NCBI GenBank assembly: GCA_022829145.1 | Contig: CM040743.1 | Span: 29,129,646-29,193,645 of the forward strand | From: Albula goreensis | Lineage: Eukaryota > Chordata > Actinopteri > Albuliformes > Albulidae | Direction of reading: 5' to 3' | DNA length: 64,000 bases | Program-made: the position numbers and the translations under genes | Shown here: positions 12,601 to 25,326 of the stretch, piece after piece | Numbering within the stretch: the first letter of the stretch is position 1 | How the letters are laid out: each line of letters begins with the position of its first letter | The notes under the pieces: model-generated | Seen by the model: the letters and a program-made list of their open reading frames with translations, nothing else | What the model was told of the DNA's origin: nothing | Database searches by the model: none

Positions 12601-15600
12601 CGTGTTATTGTAAGACACGGCAGTTGCTAAGCTTCCTATTGAAGAGCCAAGAGGAACACATTAACATAGCAGAAGGATAAAAGGTAATTAGGTTTTGGGT
12701 CGTTTTTGGTATTTGTTGTATGAGGGACTCATGATACCCTTCCTGTACTCCAAACCTGACGCTAAATGTACACCAAATCGGACTCAATAACCGTATTGGG
12801 CACTTTAAACAGACAATTAAAAGCAGCCCTGTGGCTTTAACCAGCCAGATAGCTTTGTAAAAATAGCTTTCAGGTTAATCAATACTACCTGCCTCATTCT
12901 GAATGGAGATAGAGTAGGATTGTTCTACTTTAATTAGATTTTGGTCTGAAAGTGTCACACATACATTAATGCAGGAGGTGGAATTAAAACCAGCAGATAA
13001 TGCACCCCCCTCACCCCCTCCACACACACCACTAACTGTTTTATCTCAGACATACAAAACATTGTTATATTAATGTGAATATCTCTTTCCAGTAAGCCAT
13101 TTAAGGTAGCTGAGTATATTCTAGCATAATCTAATTTTGATAACTAATTTCCCACTCTTTTATATGTCTGACTTCGAGGCTGAGGAGAATCTAATTATGA
13201 TTTTATGGGAAGTGTTAGGGGAAGACACCTCACCAGGACCCTCAATGCTACTGCCCTCTCAGAAGAACCATGGCTGTACTTCATGACCAGGATGGCACAG
13301 TTTAGATTATCCTGAGATTTTACATTTTTCTGAGATCACTGTGATCACTGTATTGTACTTGGTATTTATCTCATTCATACCTACAGTGTCCTGTCAAAAA
13401 AGCGTACATCTCAGACACAAAGCTGTTCAAAATGAATAGCAGGTTTAATATGAATTTCTGATTGTATGCTGGAAATTTACTGGGTTTTACTAGTGCTGCA
13501 AAAAATAGTCACCCTGGATGTCAAAAAAAGCAGAATAAATGACAATGGCCTGTAGGGAGGTTTGAGGACAGGTGGAACCCGTTTACATAAACACTGGAAA
13601 AACAGAAACAGTGGAAGAATACACCTTGTGCACTGCCACATATCCTACACTGACATTCACATCAGAAACCCAACAGATACACAAGAGAGGTCAACAGAGA
13701 TCATTCTACCAAAGGCTCCGGCAATAGAATGTGGACAAAACAATCATTTCACTGTATTACACAACCTTAAATCTGAGTATTCTTACTTTTTTGATTCCAG
13801 GCTTTGTATAGCCAACTATTTCTCATAGATCAAAAGTCAATGAACAACACAGTAAGAGTAGCTAAGGTTGGGGGGAAAACAAATTGGATCGGAAAGACTG
13901 GGAGAACATGTCAGCTCAGTGAGTACACTTTTCAGTTATCAGGCTGCAGACATAAAACACAACCAAAGAACACAGCCGGAGCCCAAAAGATGTTAGCTCC
14001 TATAAGCATTAAATACATTAACCAAAGCTTAAATTATAAAATAAATTTAAATTATGTACTGCTTTGTGTTGTATTCATTTTAAAAGATGGTATACCATGG
14101 ACCATTATCTAAGAATATGGTGTATAAATAGTGTAGAAATATTTTCTATATATTTTTTATTTAGAAATGTCAGCACTTTTTTTTTCTCAGAATTAATATG
14201 GCCCAACAGTAATCGTATTTTATTTAACAACAAAATACCGGTCTGTGCTCACCACAGAGTGTGTGTGTCCATGGTGCATTTCTAGTGATGTTTTTTCCTC
14301 ACTTGGATCAATTGTTCTTTCCACACAGCCGGTGCTGGGCGAGGTTAACTCCGGACACAAACCTTCAGGTTCTGCCACATACTTTGAGGAGCTTAAGCCA
14401 AAGGAGCATTCATTGTTTGGACTTTCATTTCTCAGTTCACACCATAGGTGTTTGTGGGGGATTATGGTAAAACGTGGGTGCTTTAACAAGTGGCAACATT
14501 CATACAATGGTGAATTGTTCAGGAAGAAAATAAAAATAATATTTTGAGTCAGTATCTGATGGTTTTTGTTATGTTTTTTCATGATCATGATAACCTTAGT
14601 CTTATGATTGACATTACATGATGATACACCATCAGTCTGGACATCCCATGATTGAATTTTTTTTTCCCCCAATAAGAACAATCTACCATCACTGTCATGG
14701 TAACCAATAGCTAAATGCAATAAACTTTATCAACATCCTCATTATCCACATTTGTGGATTAAAAACGTACCTTCTGAGTTGATCCTTGTTCTCGGAATAG
14801 GGACCTGGCACAACACCACCTATTGGGTCACTCAGTCCTTTATGATATTAACAGGTATAGCTTTTTCTACTTTACCCTTAGTCACTATAAATGTTCATTG
14901 TAAATAAATCATATTAACAGCATGAAAAGTAATTTTTTGTATTCATGAAAGCTCTAGTTTTCTGCATTTATGAAAATCGCTTGAAATGTCATTTTTATTC
15001 GAACAGTTTTCTGCATTTAGCTTGGTGTATTTACTCTTCTTACTCATATTGTTGTTCATATTGTTCACTGTGTTCTTCCATATGTATTATGCCATATCAA
15101 CCTTATAATTTGTGTCTGCCACTAAGTCAACATATACAGTATATTAAGAATAATGTTGAATACCAATTTATATTCCAACCACATCTCAGCCATATTGTAG
15201 TGAAATGCCTAAGATGTGCCTTGCATATTCAACCGTCTCTAAATATTCTTTTGGCCAGTCTACCCAACCTTCTATGCAGCAGCAGGGTTAACGTCCATAA
15301 TTACAACCAAAACTAAAGGGAGCTCTTGGTATAAGATGTTGCTATATTCAATGCTGTTCAATTAATAATGAATATGCATATAAGCTGATTAGGGCTTGAA
15401 ATGAATTTTGTGTCATTGGGGAGAAGTCCATAAGTGATTGTGAATGAACATCAAGAAGAGTTTCTCGTTTGTTTTACCATGGGCATGCTACCTCATCCTT
15501 TACACACATCCTCCAATTGTCTTTCTTTTTTCATAGGTTAGTCACATGATCATTTTGGGCAAAATGTGGGCAATAGTGAATATGCAGATTGATCATTATA

Positions 15601-17002
15601 AAATGAATCAGTTTTATTTTGAATCACTTATTATCTTACACAATACTGTACTTGCATGCTTTAATACCTAATTGTATGAATTTAATGTGATTATGAATTT
15701 GTATTCTTTCTGTATCAGCCCTATGCCCCTGGGTCTTAAAATGAGCCGATGCATGTGTGAAACATGACATTCAGTCTTTTGCTGAGGAGGACCTGGTTCA
15801 TTATATCCACAGCACAACCTTATGTGTGTTAATATAAAGAAGAAAACTATGTGCATTGCCTCTGTGACAACATGCAGTTAAAGTATAAATACCATCTGCA
15901 ATGAGGCAAAGAGAAAATACAAAGGCTCCAATAAGGTTTTTGCTGGAATATGTCATCTCTTGATATGCACTGCATAGTTGATCTTATTACTGTGTTCTTG
16001 CGGCCTTTTTCAAGTCGAACAAAATTATGGGCTGTGTAGATTCTTAACATGTTTATGAAAATGGGAGTAACCAATTAAAGGGTGAAAATGATGTTGACAG
16101 ATGCTTTCTTCCCTGCTTGTGGCTTGAAGATCTCGCTAATGGAAGGGAATGATCAAATTAACACTGAGGACAGATACATACTGTTTATATTAGTGGCTTC
16201 AAAGGTAGCCACAGAAACATTTGGCTACGGTTCACATTTTAATCATAACATAGAGTTGTGGCTTTCACTTGAGTGCTCCTCACTTAGAAAATATTTTCAC
16301 CTGTGAGATCCTTCTGTACTGAGATGCAGTCTAAAATCCCTACAATCTCCACTTACTTATATGGAAGTTCAAGCCTTTGATTTATCTCATCACTTGAAAA
16401 GCTGAATTTATCTCATCATCCATTACTTATTATAGTATGACTCTTGGTGAATAAGCTTTATATATAAAAAAAAAACTTTAGTAATAATCTTATGTTGAAG
16501 CAGAATAAAAATAATGAACTGAATGTTCAGATGGCACTGGTTCTGCTATTGAGAAAAGACAGAAGTAGATGTGAATAAGAATATAAACATGAATAAAAAT
16601 AATGACCTGGTTCTATAAGGCCTACATGACCTTACAGAGGCCTACGAAGTTGCCAAGCGAGACCTTGAGGTTGGCTTCCCAGCTACTGCTACATACATTA
16701 ATGGGTGAATGTTTCCAAAAATAAATGAATACTTCACCCCACACCACAAAACTGCTTTGGTAGATATTAATACTAAGATACTCAACAAATAAAGGAATTT
16801 GTTTCATTAACAGAGTTACTGGGTTTATGAAGTTTAAATGACAACCACATATGGCTAGTGATAAGTATGATATAAATATATACAATATGAACAAACACAC
16901 ATTTTATACTGTTGATACAATTGAAACTGGATTTTCAAATAATTCAAATAAATAAACCAAGACATAGCTACTACCAGTTACATCTTAACTTGGTTTAGTG
17001 TC
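12601..17002. other. Unique non-coding sequence, one weak exon candidate
   Basis: Mostly AT-rich sequence with no recognised elements. The stretch 14329-14466 has an open frame behind a pyrimidine-rich splice-acceptor-like sequence (see findings), too weak to call a gene. The 166-codon minus-strand frame 14220-14720 and the 123-codon plus-strand frame 14945-15316 show no domain and are probably chance. Confidence 0.45.
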
Positions 17003-17143
17003 ATAGCTAGTTATCCATCCTGCAGAGGCACACAAGAAGTGTGTGAGAAAACCTTTTCCTATTGGCAGCAGTAAGCCTGCTCCTGACAAAATAGCTAGTT
17101 AGCCATCCTGCAAAGACACACAAGAAATGTGTGAGAAAAAACT
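17003..17143. repeat. Direct duplication, 88-bp period
   Basis: A segment of about 53 bp beginning ATAGCTAGTTATCCATCCTG occurs at 17003-17056 and again at 17091-17143 with a handful of substitutions. Both copies hold CACACAAGAA and TGTGTGAGAAAA. The start-to-start distance is 88 bp, as expected of a tandem duplication whose second unit is incomplete. No coding content. Confidence 0.85.
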
Positions 17144-17929
17144 TTGACCATTTGGGTTATTTCTCACAGTTATGTACTTTGATTTAATGTGTAATAGCTA
17201 CCTAAATATCTTAAACATGTTAAGAAATCACCATGTGTTTTACATTACATTGTGTTTTACCTTAGCTAATGTTTCTCACTGCTACTTGCTCACTAGTATG
17301 AAGTGGAGCACTAGAATAAGATAGGGGGCTCCAAATGAAAAAATAAGAAAAAGAATATCAAATTTCAACTGTTTGTCAGAGAAGTTAGTATATCTAAAAT
17401 AGATAGCATTTTATTTAATTAATTTTGCAAATAACATGTATTATATTGTATGTAATGTCAAGAAATTCTATAAACATATACCTCTGCCCTCTATGGTACC
17501 TTCACCCCATGAAAGCTCGCCAAAGACAATGTGTACATTGACTCAACTCTGTTTTCTGCTCACTTTGAAATACTGGCCCTGCTTTGTCTAATCATTTAAG
17601 TGCACAGGTCACAGTAGGGAAATTGTTTTGCTTGGAGCTACATACACTCTGGACTCAAGAAGGGGAGCTGTCTGGAGGCCAAGAGTTGTTTTCCAGATTT
17701 ATGATGCCAGCAGCCATACCTCCATGCTCTCAACTGACCACTGACCAAGGTTTAAAAAAATATACCTCTTGTACCAGCAAAAAATTCCTTCAACCTGAAT
17801 GTACCATACATATAAAGCTAATTTGTGCAATGTGTTTCAGTCTTCTCAATTGGTGGTTAAGATTTCTCTGGAAATAACCGTACGATAATTAACCTCTGCA
17901 CTTGGGTGATAGCCGCACATGAATACATT

Positions 17930-18330
17930 CACAGCCTCACCCTCTTAACCTGATTACAGCCCCCCCTTATCCTTCCGCCATAAGTCATTAGGCTGTTATC
18001 CGTCTATCACGTCACCCACTCACTTTTGAACGATCCCCTGGTTTTCAGACCTTCACCGCAGCTCATCCAAATCAGAAGTCCCATCCCCTATTCATCCTAA
18101 TGAGCTAAGCCATAATATTCAGAATGCATTTTATGCAACACAGAGCTGAAGGAGAGAATTAATTTGGTACTAATTCATGCCTGAGTTTCTGAAAAGTATG
18201 TCTATTAATTTGTCGTCAGAAACGTGTGAGACCGCAGGCGACTTTTACACCTTATTAGTGTCTGGAGGCAGTCAGACCGCTCAATGCCTTTGTTTTGGAC
18301 CCTTTCAGGTGTGAAGGATGCATTTTAGAC
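17930..18330. other. Strong CNE-like block (inference)
   Basis: A sharp change from AT-rich repetitive text to dense unique text. It includes CCTAATGAGCTAAGCC, TGCATTTTATGCAA (octamer-like), GAATTAATTTGGTACTAATT and CTATTAATTTG, several of them homeodomain-type AT cores. No sustained open frame. Among the more convincing enhancer-like stretches in the window, but only alignment to other vertebrates could establish that. Confidence 0.4.
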
Positions 18331-20657
18331 ACAGGCCTTCATTTTTGGAAAATGATGCTTGAGGGAATCTTTGGTGTGGAGGCACATGATACCTCACATT
18401 TGCAAAATGAATTAGGATACAGATAGAAATAAAGTCAAGGTTGAACTTATCATGTTTTGTTATGAATTACAATGAAGGGATTATCCAGTCATTTCGCAGT
18501 TCATGCAACATAAATCAGTTTCACATTAAATCAAATTAAGCAAAAATGAGAGGTCAGCAGAGGGTTAACATCAGCAGATCTGCTCACAGTCCTGCTCCTT
18601 ACGCATACGCTTTGCCAGTTCCTCTATCGTATGGGGTTGGAGACAATATAGTTACATCAAATTAATGGTAAGATTCAATTGAATCTGAACAGTGGATCTG
18701 CAGGTTGAGAATGTCTAACGTCACATATTTCTTTGGAAATGACCAGACATGATTTAACTGATTTGAAACGAAACTAAATTCTTACTCATTTTTTCATTAC
18801 AGATATATCAAAAAGTGATTGACTTAAAATATTTGTGCCTAATGCACATAAATCCCTGCAACTGCCAATTTTTCTTTACTGCACTTACTACTAGCTTGTC
18901 CTCAGAATGGTTTTACATTCAGTCCTACTTTTTGCATTTCACTCGCTATGTTTTATTTCACTATGTTTCCACTCATTTGATAGTCCATTTTTTCCCCAAA
19001 AATGAAGACCATCTTAAATGCGAATTTTGTAAGGGCAGTTGAAAGATTGTATAAAATAAAAATTATTGTCACTTGCAAAATGCATTTAGAGACATCTGTA
19101 TTGTTATGCTAATGACATATCTGTGTATGAATTGTCTGTTTAGAATGATATGTTTTCTATACACTCTTGTATAATGCTCTTTGAGATCCTGATGCTTTAG
19201 ATAAGGAAGAGGAGATTTAGATTTAAATGGAGGAGGGACTTTGGATTGATTGGCCAACAACATTTCAGATGGATTTCAAATCAAGCCTATGAGTGGCTTA
19301 TATTTAAAAAAGCTACTCTTCATTTTATCAATATGACTGTGATATAACGCTGCAGCACTGCAAAATTTCTCCAGGTTGGTCCTCATTAAAACATAAATAA
19401 TTGCCGTATCACTTGTAATAAGCATGGATCAACAAGATAAGGTTATAAAAACTAATTTATAGGTATTGTGAACCATACTCTAATAAGCAAGGTTTTAGGA
19501 ATAGCATAACATGTTGCATGGCCATGCTTACAAATGTTTATTAGTATATCACAGTAATTGTGACTTTAAAGGAGGATGTTGCTAGTTTTGTACATTTTGA
19601 AAGTACAGCAATGTTATTTTACCATGGTGGAGACCATAGTTCTCCTCCCAACACAGCTGGCCTTTGCCATATGATTTTAAATTGAATTTTGTATTGCATT
19701 CTAAATTTGGTCTACAAGGAGGAATACCTCCTAATGGACAACAGTTGTACATGTTTCTCCAACATTCAGCAAAAATAAAGGAAAAACTCACCTTGGAAAA
19801 ACTCACCTTGGCTAAACATCCCACTTATAAAGACATACCACTTTATAATTAAAGAAGTTAATTACCTACCAAACATACCTACATTCCTACATACCAACCA
19901 AAAACTAAACAACGTAAAGATTACTTTACTCTTGCTATTTCCACATTCTGGATTTCTTACACTTGTCATGGATCCCCATTCTACACTATACAGGTTGCTT
20001 TGTGGCACAGAGGGTTTGAATTTTTTTTTTTTTACAACATTTCTTTTAGGTCATTTGATTCCTTGCATTTTAGTTTTATTCTAATCTACATGAGCCAATG
20101 TTAGGTGGGTGGCCTTGTGATTGAGTGCAGTGCTTAAGAGGCAGTGTGGGGTCTTAGATAGTGCATTACAGAAGCACCCTGGAATGGCTCAGTATCTGAA
20201 CTGGATAGGGTGTTTCATGGGTAAGGTGGATAAAACAGGGAAATGCTACCATATAAAAGCTGCCGGTTTAGTATATGAGTAATGTGTTGTGCCAACAGCG
20301 TCTTGCAAAGGTCATCTTGGTTTGAGTTAAACATTCACCTCTGATTGGCCCACACAACAAAAATTAAACACAGATTCAGAGTCCCCCTAGGCAATGCTTA
20401 AATAAAAGTGACAGACTGAGAGCGAGATGAATGTTAGGCTGGCGTAAAACTCATCTCTAGGGTTTTGCTAGGCTAGGAAAAAAAAAAAAACAGCAGCATG
20501 TCACAAGAAGGACAATCTGCTTAGAAAATGCTTTTCAAAATGCATGAGGACACATGATTGACAGAGTAATTTGGCCACACTACCAGAGACGATAAGAAAA
20601 GGGTCTGAATACAGAACTGAGGTGGCACTCGGGCCATTGGCCTTATGCAAGCCACAA
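18331..20657. other. Unique AT-rich sequence, no gene seen
   Basis: No supported gene. Small items: a 15-bp tandem duplication GAAAAACTCACCTTG at 19782-19811, the small palindrome AGGAGGAATACCTCCT near 19719, a T run near 20022 and an A run near 20478. Confidence 0.5.
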
Positions 20658-20821
20658 TGTACTGAACATGCATATTGTATACTAAGGAGTACTGTAAGTA
20701 TTGTAAGATCTTTTATGACCTTAAATGGACATTGGACCACCTTAACAGTTAATTTAAGGTGGCCAAAAGACCTTACAATACATATAGTACACCTTACTAT
20801 ACCATATGTATGCTCGGTACA
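20658..20821. repeat. 164-bp imperfect inverted repeat (hairpin or MITE)
   Basis: Left arm 20658-20725 and right arm 20753-20821 are reverse complements over about 68 bp with roughly 80 per cent identity. Shared stretches include GTATTGTAAG, TCTTTT and CCTTAAA. The 27-bp centre can also pair differently, since CCACCTTAA (20737-20745) is the exact complement of TTAAGGTGG (20754-20762). No coding capacity. It may be a foldback MITE, a degraded palindromic element or a hairpin RNA source; no family was recognised. Confidence 0.75.
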
Positions 20822-23427
20822 AGAAACTGACTAATTACCAATCAGACACTCTTACCAAAAACATCTTACATTGTGGCAAAACATTCATTCAGCCCGATAT
20901 TATATGTAAGCAGGATTATGTATATAACCACAAGATGCTGTGTTAGCAGTCGTGTTGCAAATTTAATGCACTGCCTCTATCCAGATCCTTAACTTCACTT
21001 TTCCATACCAACTGCACTGTAAGATATATGGATTTATAAATGGTGCATACGTACAAGAACATTCCAGAGCATGCATATACTGATTTTCACAAACAGTTTG
21101 GTATTTATAAAACTTGTTAACGCATTCAGGCACATATTTGCTCTATATACCACACCCTAGAGGCCAAAAGAAAGTTGCAATACTATTGTGCCTCATGCTG
21201 AAATAGGATCACATGAAGTTATTATTAGTTAACAATGTGGTTTGTTGGCCATAAATCATTAATCAGTTTCTACTGTTCATATGAGTTCACCTACAGTGTC
21301 TCAAGATCTGGCTCAAGAGGTGGTTTTGTTCATGAGCTGTGCTCTTCTTGCTCTTCTAACTTTTGGCTCTTCTAACATGCTGATTTGGGATCAGGTCCAG
21401 AGCACTACCAGCCAATTCCTCCCCACCTGCAAATCCAGTCTACTCTCAGGTTCTTGGCAATGAGGACTTTTCAGCACGAAACAGCACACAGAGTATTTCC
21501 CAGCCCTCACTCAGTCGGCATAACCAGAGAGTGCAGGATGGCATCATTCATTGTGAGCCATCCATTTCACCTAATGCAACACATGCAATCGACCAGCTTC
21601 ATATTGCTATAAGGGCATCAATGAATGAATCTGTATACGTCAAGCGTAATTGTGCAGTCTTCTTAGAAAATTGTCTACCTCAGTATCCCGTTGACTGATG
21701 TTCTCCGGGACATGTCATCTGTGTCCCCTGAGATGATTACGGCACCAATAATCACAGCGAGCGGCTGATCGAATGGGCTCAGAGGATGCACGCTCTTGCC
21801 TTGCGTTGCTTTCACGCTTGGCCACGAAAGCATTCCACAACCTCTTGCCATGCGAAATGCTTCTTTACTTGTTTAACACCCCTACTTGGTAAAATGTAGG
21901 TCTTATGGGGTAGGTTTGTTGTGCGTGCTCAGGCCTGCAAAATTGTAGGGTTAGCTGTGATTTGTAATTGTAAACTTGTATGTGTGCTGCATGCAATGTT
22001 TAAAAATCACAATTTTTTGTTGCACACACAAATTCCTATATTTTGCCGTATTATAAATCACGGCCCAGATGCCAGACTGACCAGAGGAGCCAAAAAGGAA
22101 TTATGTGGTGGACAGTATCTCTTTCTCCCTGGGTGAAAATTATGTCATCCTGCAGTGTTGACATCCATAGCTAACACAAGCATGTCCCACAAATTCTGGA
22201 CAATGGCATACCCACTGAACAATTACTTTGAGACTTCATTATTTTTTAATGTTATCAGACTCTCGCACAAGATCAAAACATATATCAGTGATTCTCATTC
22301 CTTTAAAAAAAATAGTTGAGTTATTTTGAACAAACTAATAAAAACCTTGAATAATTTAATATATTCCATTCGTTGGCTTCATTTTGACTCTGCAATTCAA
22401 ATAAAGCAGCGACACTATTTTAACTGTAATCCACTGTGTAAAGTTAGTAAAGCAGCAGCAAATCACTTCAGAAATGACAAGTCTCTGGAGTGATCACTTC
22501 TCATCTCCTCTTTCCTGTATGTTTCCTTGGGTTATCATTACGGTGTCTAATTTGAGACAATTATCACAGTCACTTATCAGAGGGATAACAACAGGGGTGC
22601 TACATGTGACAGACGCAATCTCCCAAAGCCAGAGAACTGTGGCAGCTGGTCCCAACATCTCATTCTCTGAATGTGTAACAGTGTAGTACCTGTGATATAA
22701 ATCTTACCAGTATGTCAGTCTGATCTATGCTAAAGATGCTAAATGTTCATTAAATAGTAATGCATGTTCATATAGCTCTGACTACAACCACCATCTCCAA
22801 CTCTAGTACACTTATTGCCTTTAAATTTTGATAACCTGGAAGATGAAATGATAATTCATGATGACCTTGAGAGAGACAACCAAGCCCAGTAAACAGGAGA
22901 TTGGGGCAAGGTGCAGACATTGCGGCTTTGTTGGTAATATTTCTATCACTGTGAATAGTAACGTTCAAATACTGTTCTACAGCAGAATCACATAAAACAA
23001 ACTAACTGTGTACTTACAAGTAGAACTACATGTACAGCAACAGTGTTCTGGTGAATGCAATTCAGAAAGCAGTCTTTTTGAGATTAAACCTGAATGCAGC
23101 CTTTTCATGAGTTTCTAACCTTCCTATTGGGCTCACTCCAATTCATGAGAACCCGAGGATCATGATTGAATCTCCGAAACCGAGAACAGTCTCTCTGCAG
23201 GCCATGACCTGAGAAGTGAGGGGCCTGAGAGGTGAGGCGGAAGTGACATATTTTTTTTGTTGTTTTCTGTGGTCAGTTGTTTTTCTGAGACTTGGTCTGG
23301 ATGTAAATGGAGGATATTTTCCATGTTTTTATCAGAGATGAAATATGATAACAATAGCAGGCTATCGATAGCCAAACTAGTAATGATACATCTCATGTAT
23401 TTGCTGTCATCCAAGACACGCGTTACA
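20822..23427. other. Unique non-coding sequence, no gene seen
   Basis: Only short open frames without recognisable domains. A small CTCTTCT-type repeat lies near 21339-21377. No transposon ends were paired. Confidence 0.5.
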
Positions 23428-23493
23428 TCTCTCTCTCTCTCTCTCTCTCTCACAGACACACACACAAACACACACACACACGCGCACACACAC
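23428..23493. repeat. Compound (CT)n/(AC)n microsatellite
   Basis: About 12 CT units pass directly into about 20 AC units with a few interruptions (AGAC, AAAC, CGCG). The open frames across it are low-complexity artefacts. Confidence 0.95.
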
Positions 23494-24662
23494 TGGTTGG
23501 GGAAAGACTGACTTCAAAATTCAAACACCTGGCAAATTAAATTAGTAAAGTACAGTGCACAGCCCATAAGGCATCAAAAAGCAATCCTTTCATACAAATG
23601 AAAACATAATCTGCCACTTTTCTGAAATTTTAATTAGCTGTGAACAGATTTTTGGGAAGACATTCTTATTTTCTTTCATTTTGGAACAATCTTTTTTTTT
23701 ATGTTGCACATGAGTATCTTCTTTTAAAGTTTCTCCCAATCAATTGCAATGAAAGCAGTGTTCCTCTGGGTGAAGCATTGTTTCCAATGACCTCACCCCT
23801 TGGTGTGGTGCAGCAGACATCAAACTATAGGGCTAGGTTACATAATTAGACTCACTTTATCCCTTAATGGCAATATAAAAGCCATGTGAAATTCAATTAA
23901 TGTTGACTGAGCCAGTAAATATCTCCATTGCTGAAACGTGTGACATTGAGGCCTGGGGCTGTCCTGACTGGCTACAGCTCCCTTGCTCAGATCAATGAGT
24001 CAAGCATCATGGTGACACAGTGGTAGTCATGCTAACTATTTTAGGAGCATGTGCCACCATAGTGGGGGGGGCTATGTTATGGCTTGGAGACTGAGTTGGA
24101 TGAGAGTTTCCAGTCCAGTTCTAATCTCCCTTGGAATGCCACAGTTGTATCCAATGAACAAGGGTTGTGTTCAGGGTGGGGTGGAATTAAGCTGGCCTTG
24201 GTTTCTGTGGTTAACTCTGCATGAGATACTCACTGGATGGCTCCAGGTTGGTTGGTGAGATATTCACTTCTCCTCAGAATAGTGCTACTGTAACTTTCAT
24301 GTGTATGCCACTGGAATGTACAACAGACTCTGGCTTAAGCGTGAGTTCATCAAGGGAGAACACATGCTTCAGCTGCAATGCTCTTTACAGAGACACAGGT
24401 GATCTTGTGAAAAAAATAATACATTTGATTGCTTTTACTGTAATAATGATAAGGCACAAAGGGCAACGTGTATCATAATTTATGTTTTGAGTAAAAGTAC
24501 CTTAATAAATTTAAACTATATATGGAGCTGTCAGTGAAGGTGCATGCACAATCAAAACCTCAGAGACCTAAATATATAACAAATGCTTTCCACATAATGC
24601 TGATCAGTCAAAGGGCATCGAAGAGATTCATAGCATTCATCCCCATGTTGTTATACCGTTAC
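23494..24662. other. Unique non-coding sequence, no gene seen
   Basis: No supported gene. The text GGTGACACAGTGGTAGTC near 24010 recalls a tRNA-SINE head but has no B box. Confidence 0.45.
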
Positions 24663-24832
24663 CTCCTGCGGTCTGAATCTGGGCTCTCGCTTTTGATAGG
24701 TTCAAGTGGATCAAGAGCAGCCTCGGGCGAGGGCACTGTCGGTGGCACAGGCGACCAAGACAGGGGATTTGGGTCGTTATCTACAGATATCGCAGGCCAC
24801 ACTCTCGATACAGATAAAGCACTGGCTGAAGA
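24663..24832 (-). CDS. Possible internal coding exon, unidentified
   Basis: On the minus strand a pyrimidine-rich tract (CTTTTTCCCCCTTTTTT) precedes an acceptor-like CGCAG, then 170 bp stay open and end at GAG followed by GTAACG, a fair donor. The exon would start in phase 0 and end in phase 2, encoding about 56 residues. The peptide is rich in S, P, D and E and ends near DPLEPIKSESPDSDRR, where IKSE fits the sumoylation motif psi-K-x-E. Such a disordered acidic tail is common in transcription factors and in transposon-derived DNA-binding proteins. No family was recognised and no partner exon was found. The overlapping plus-strand frame is also open, which weakens the case. Confidence 0.25.
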
Positions 24833-25326
24833 CTGCGATGTGTCAATATTTGTCAAGAGCCCATAAAAAAGGGGGAAAAAGCGAAAGGCGAATGGGGTTG
24901 GGGATGAAGTCGACCTTCACTGCAAACACTTGATATGGTTGACTCCCTTGTAATAACTGTGTGCAGAGCTTACCCAGAGCGCTGGTTATCTCCTCCAAAC
25001 ACGCCTTATTTACAGTGTGTAAATGGTCTGCCTTTTCCGTAAGCTTATTCCCGCAACGCTGCCAACATGAAAGTTGGGGGGACCTGATGGCGCGCGGACA
25101 GCCTGAGTGGGAAATAATGAAATTCCCCTGAATCTGGGCTCAAATTACAATCGGGCACCAGTAGGCCGTCTGTGGGAGGACCCAAATGAGTTTTAAAACA
25201 CCCCCTTGCTCCCCAGTTCTGAGGAAGGAGGGTAGTTATGGAAATGCACACTCCCACCTGCTCAAGAAAGTTGGAGCGTAGATGGGAAAAGTTTTCTTCG
25301 CAGATGAAATATGCAGGTTTAGGATG
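24833..25326. other. Unique sequence, partly CNE-like
   Basis: Balanced-composition text around 24900-25260 with no simple repeats and no sustained open frame. It may be regulatory or flank the possible exon next to it; no evidence decides. Confidence 0.3.

Noticed and set aside
14220-14720. 166-codon minus-strand open frame
   Set aside because: No recognisable domain, overlaps open frames on the other strand, and composition does not differ from the flanks.
24003-24055. tRNA-SINE-like text GGTGACACAGTGGTAGTC
   Set aside because: No B box and no recognisable downstream body.
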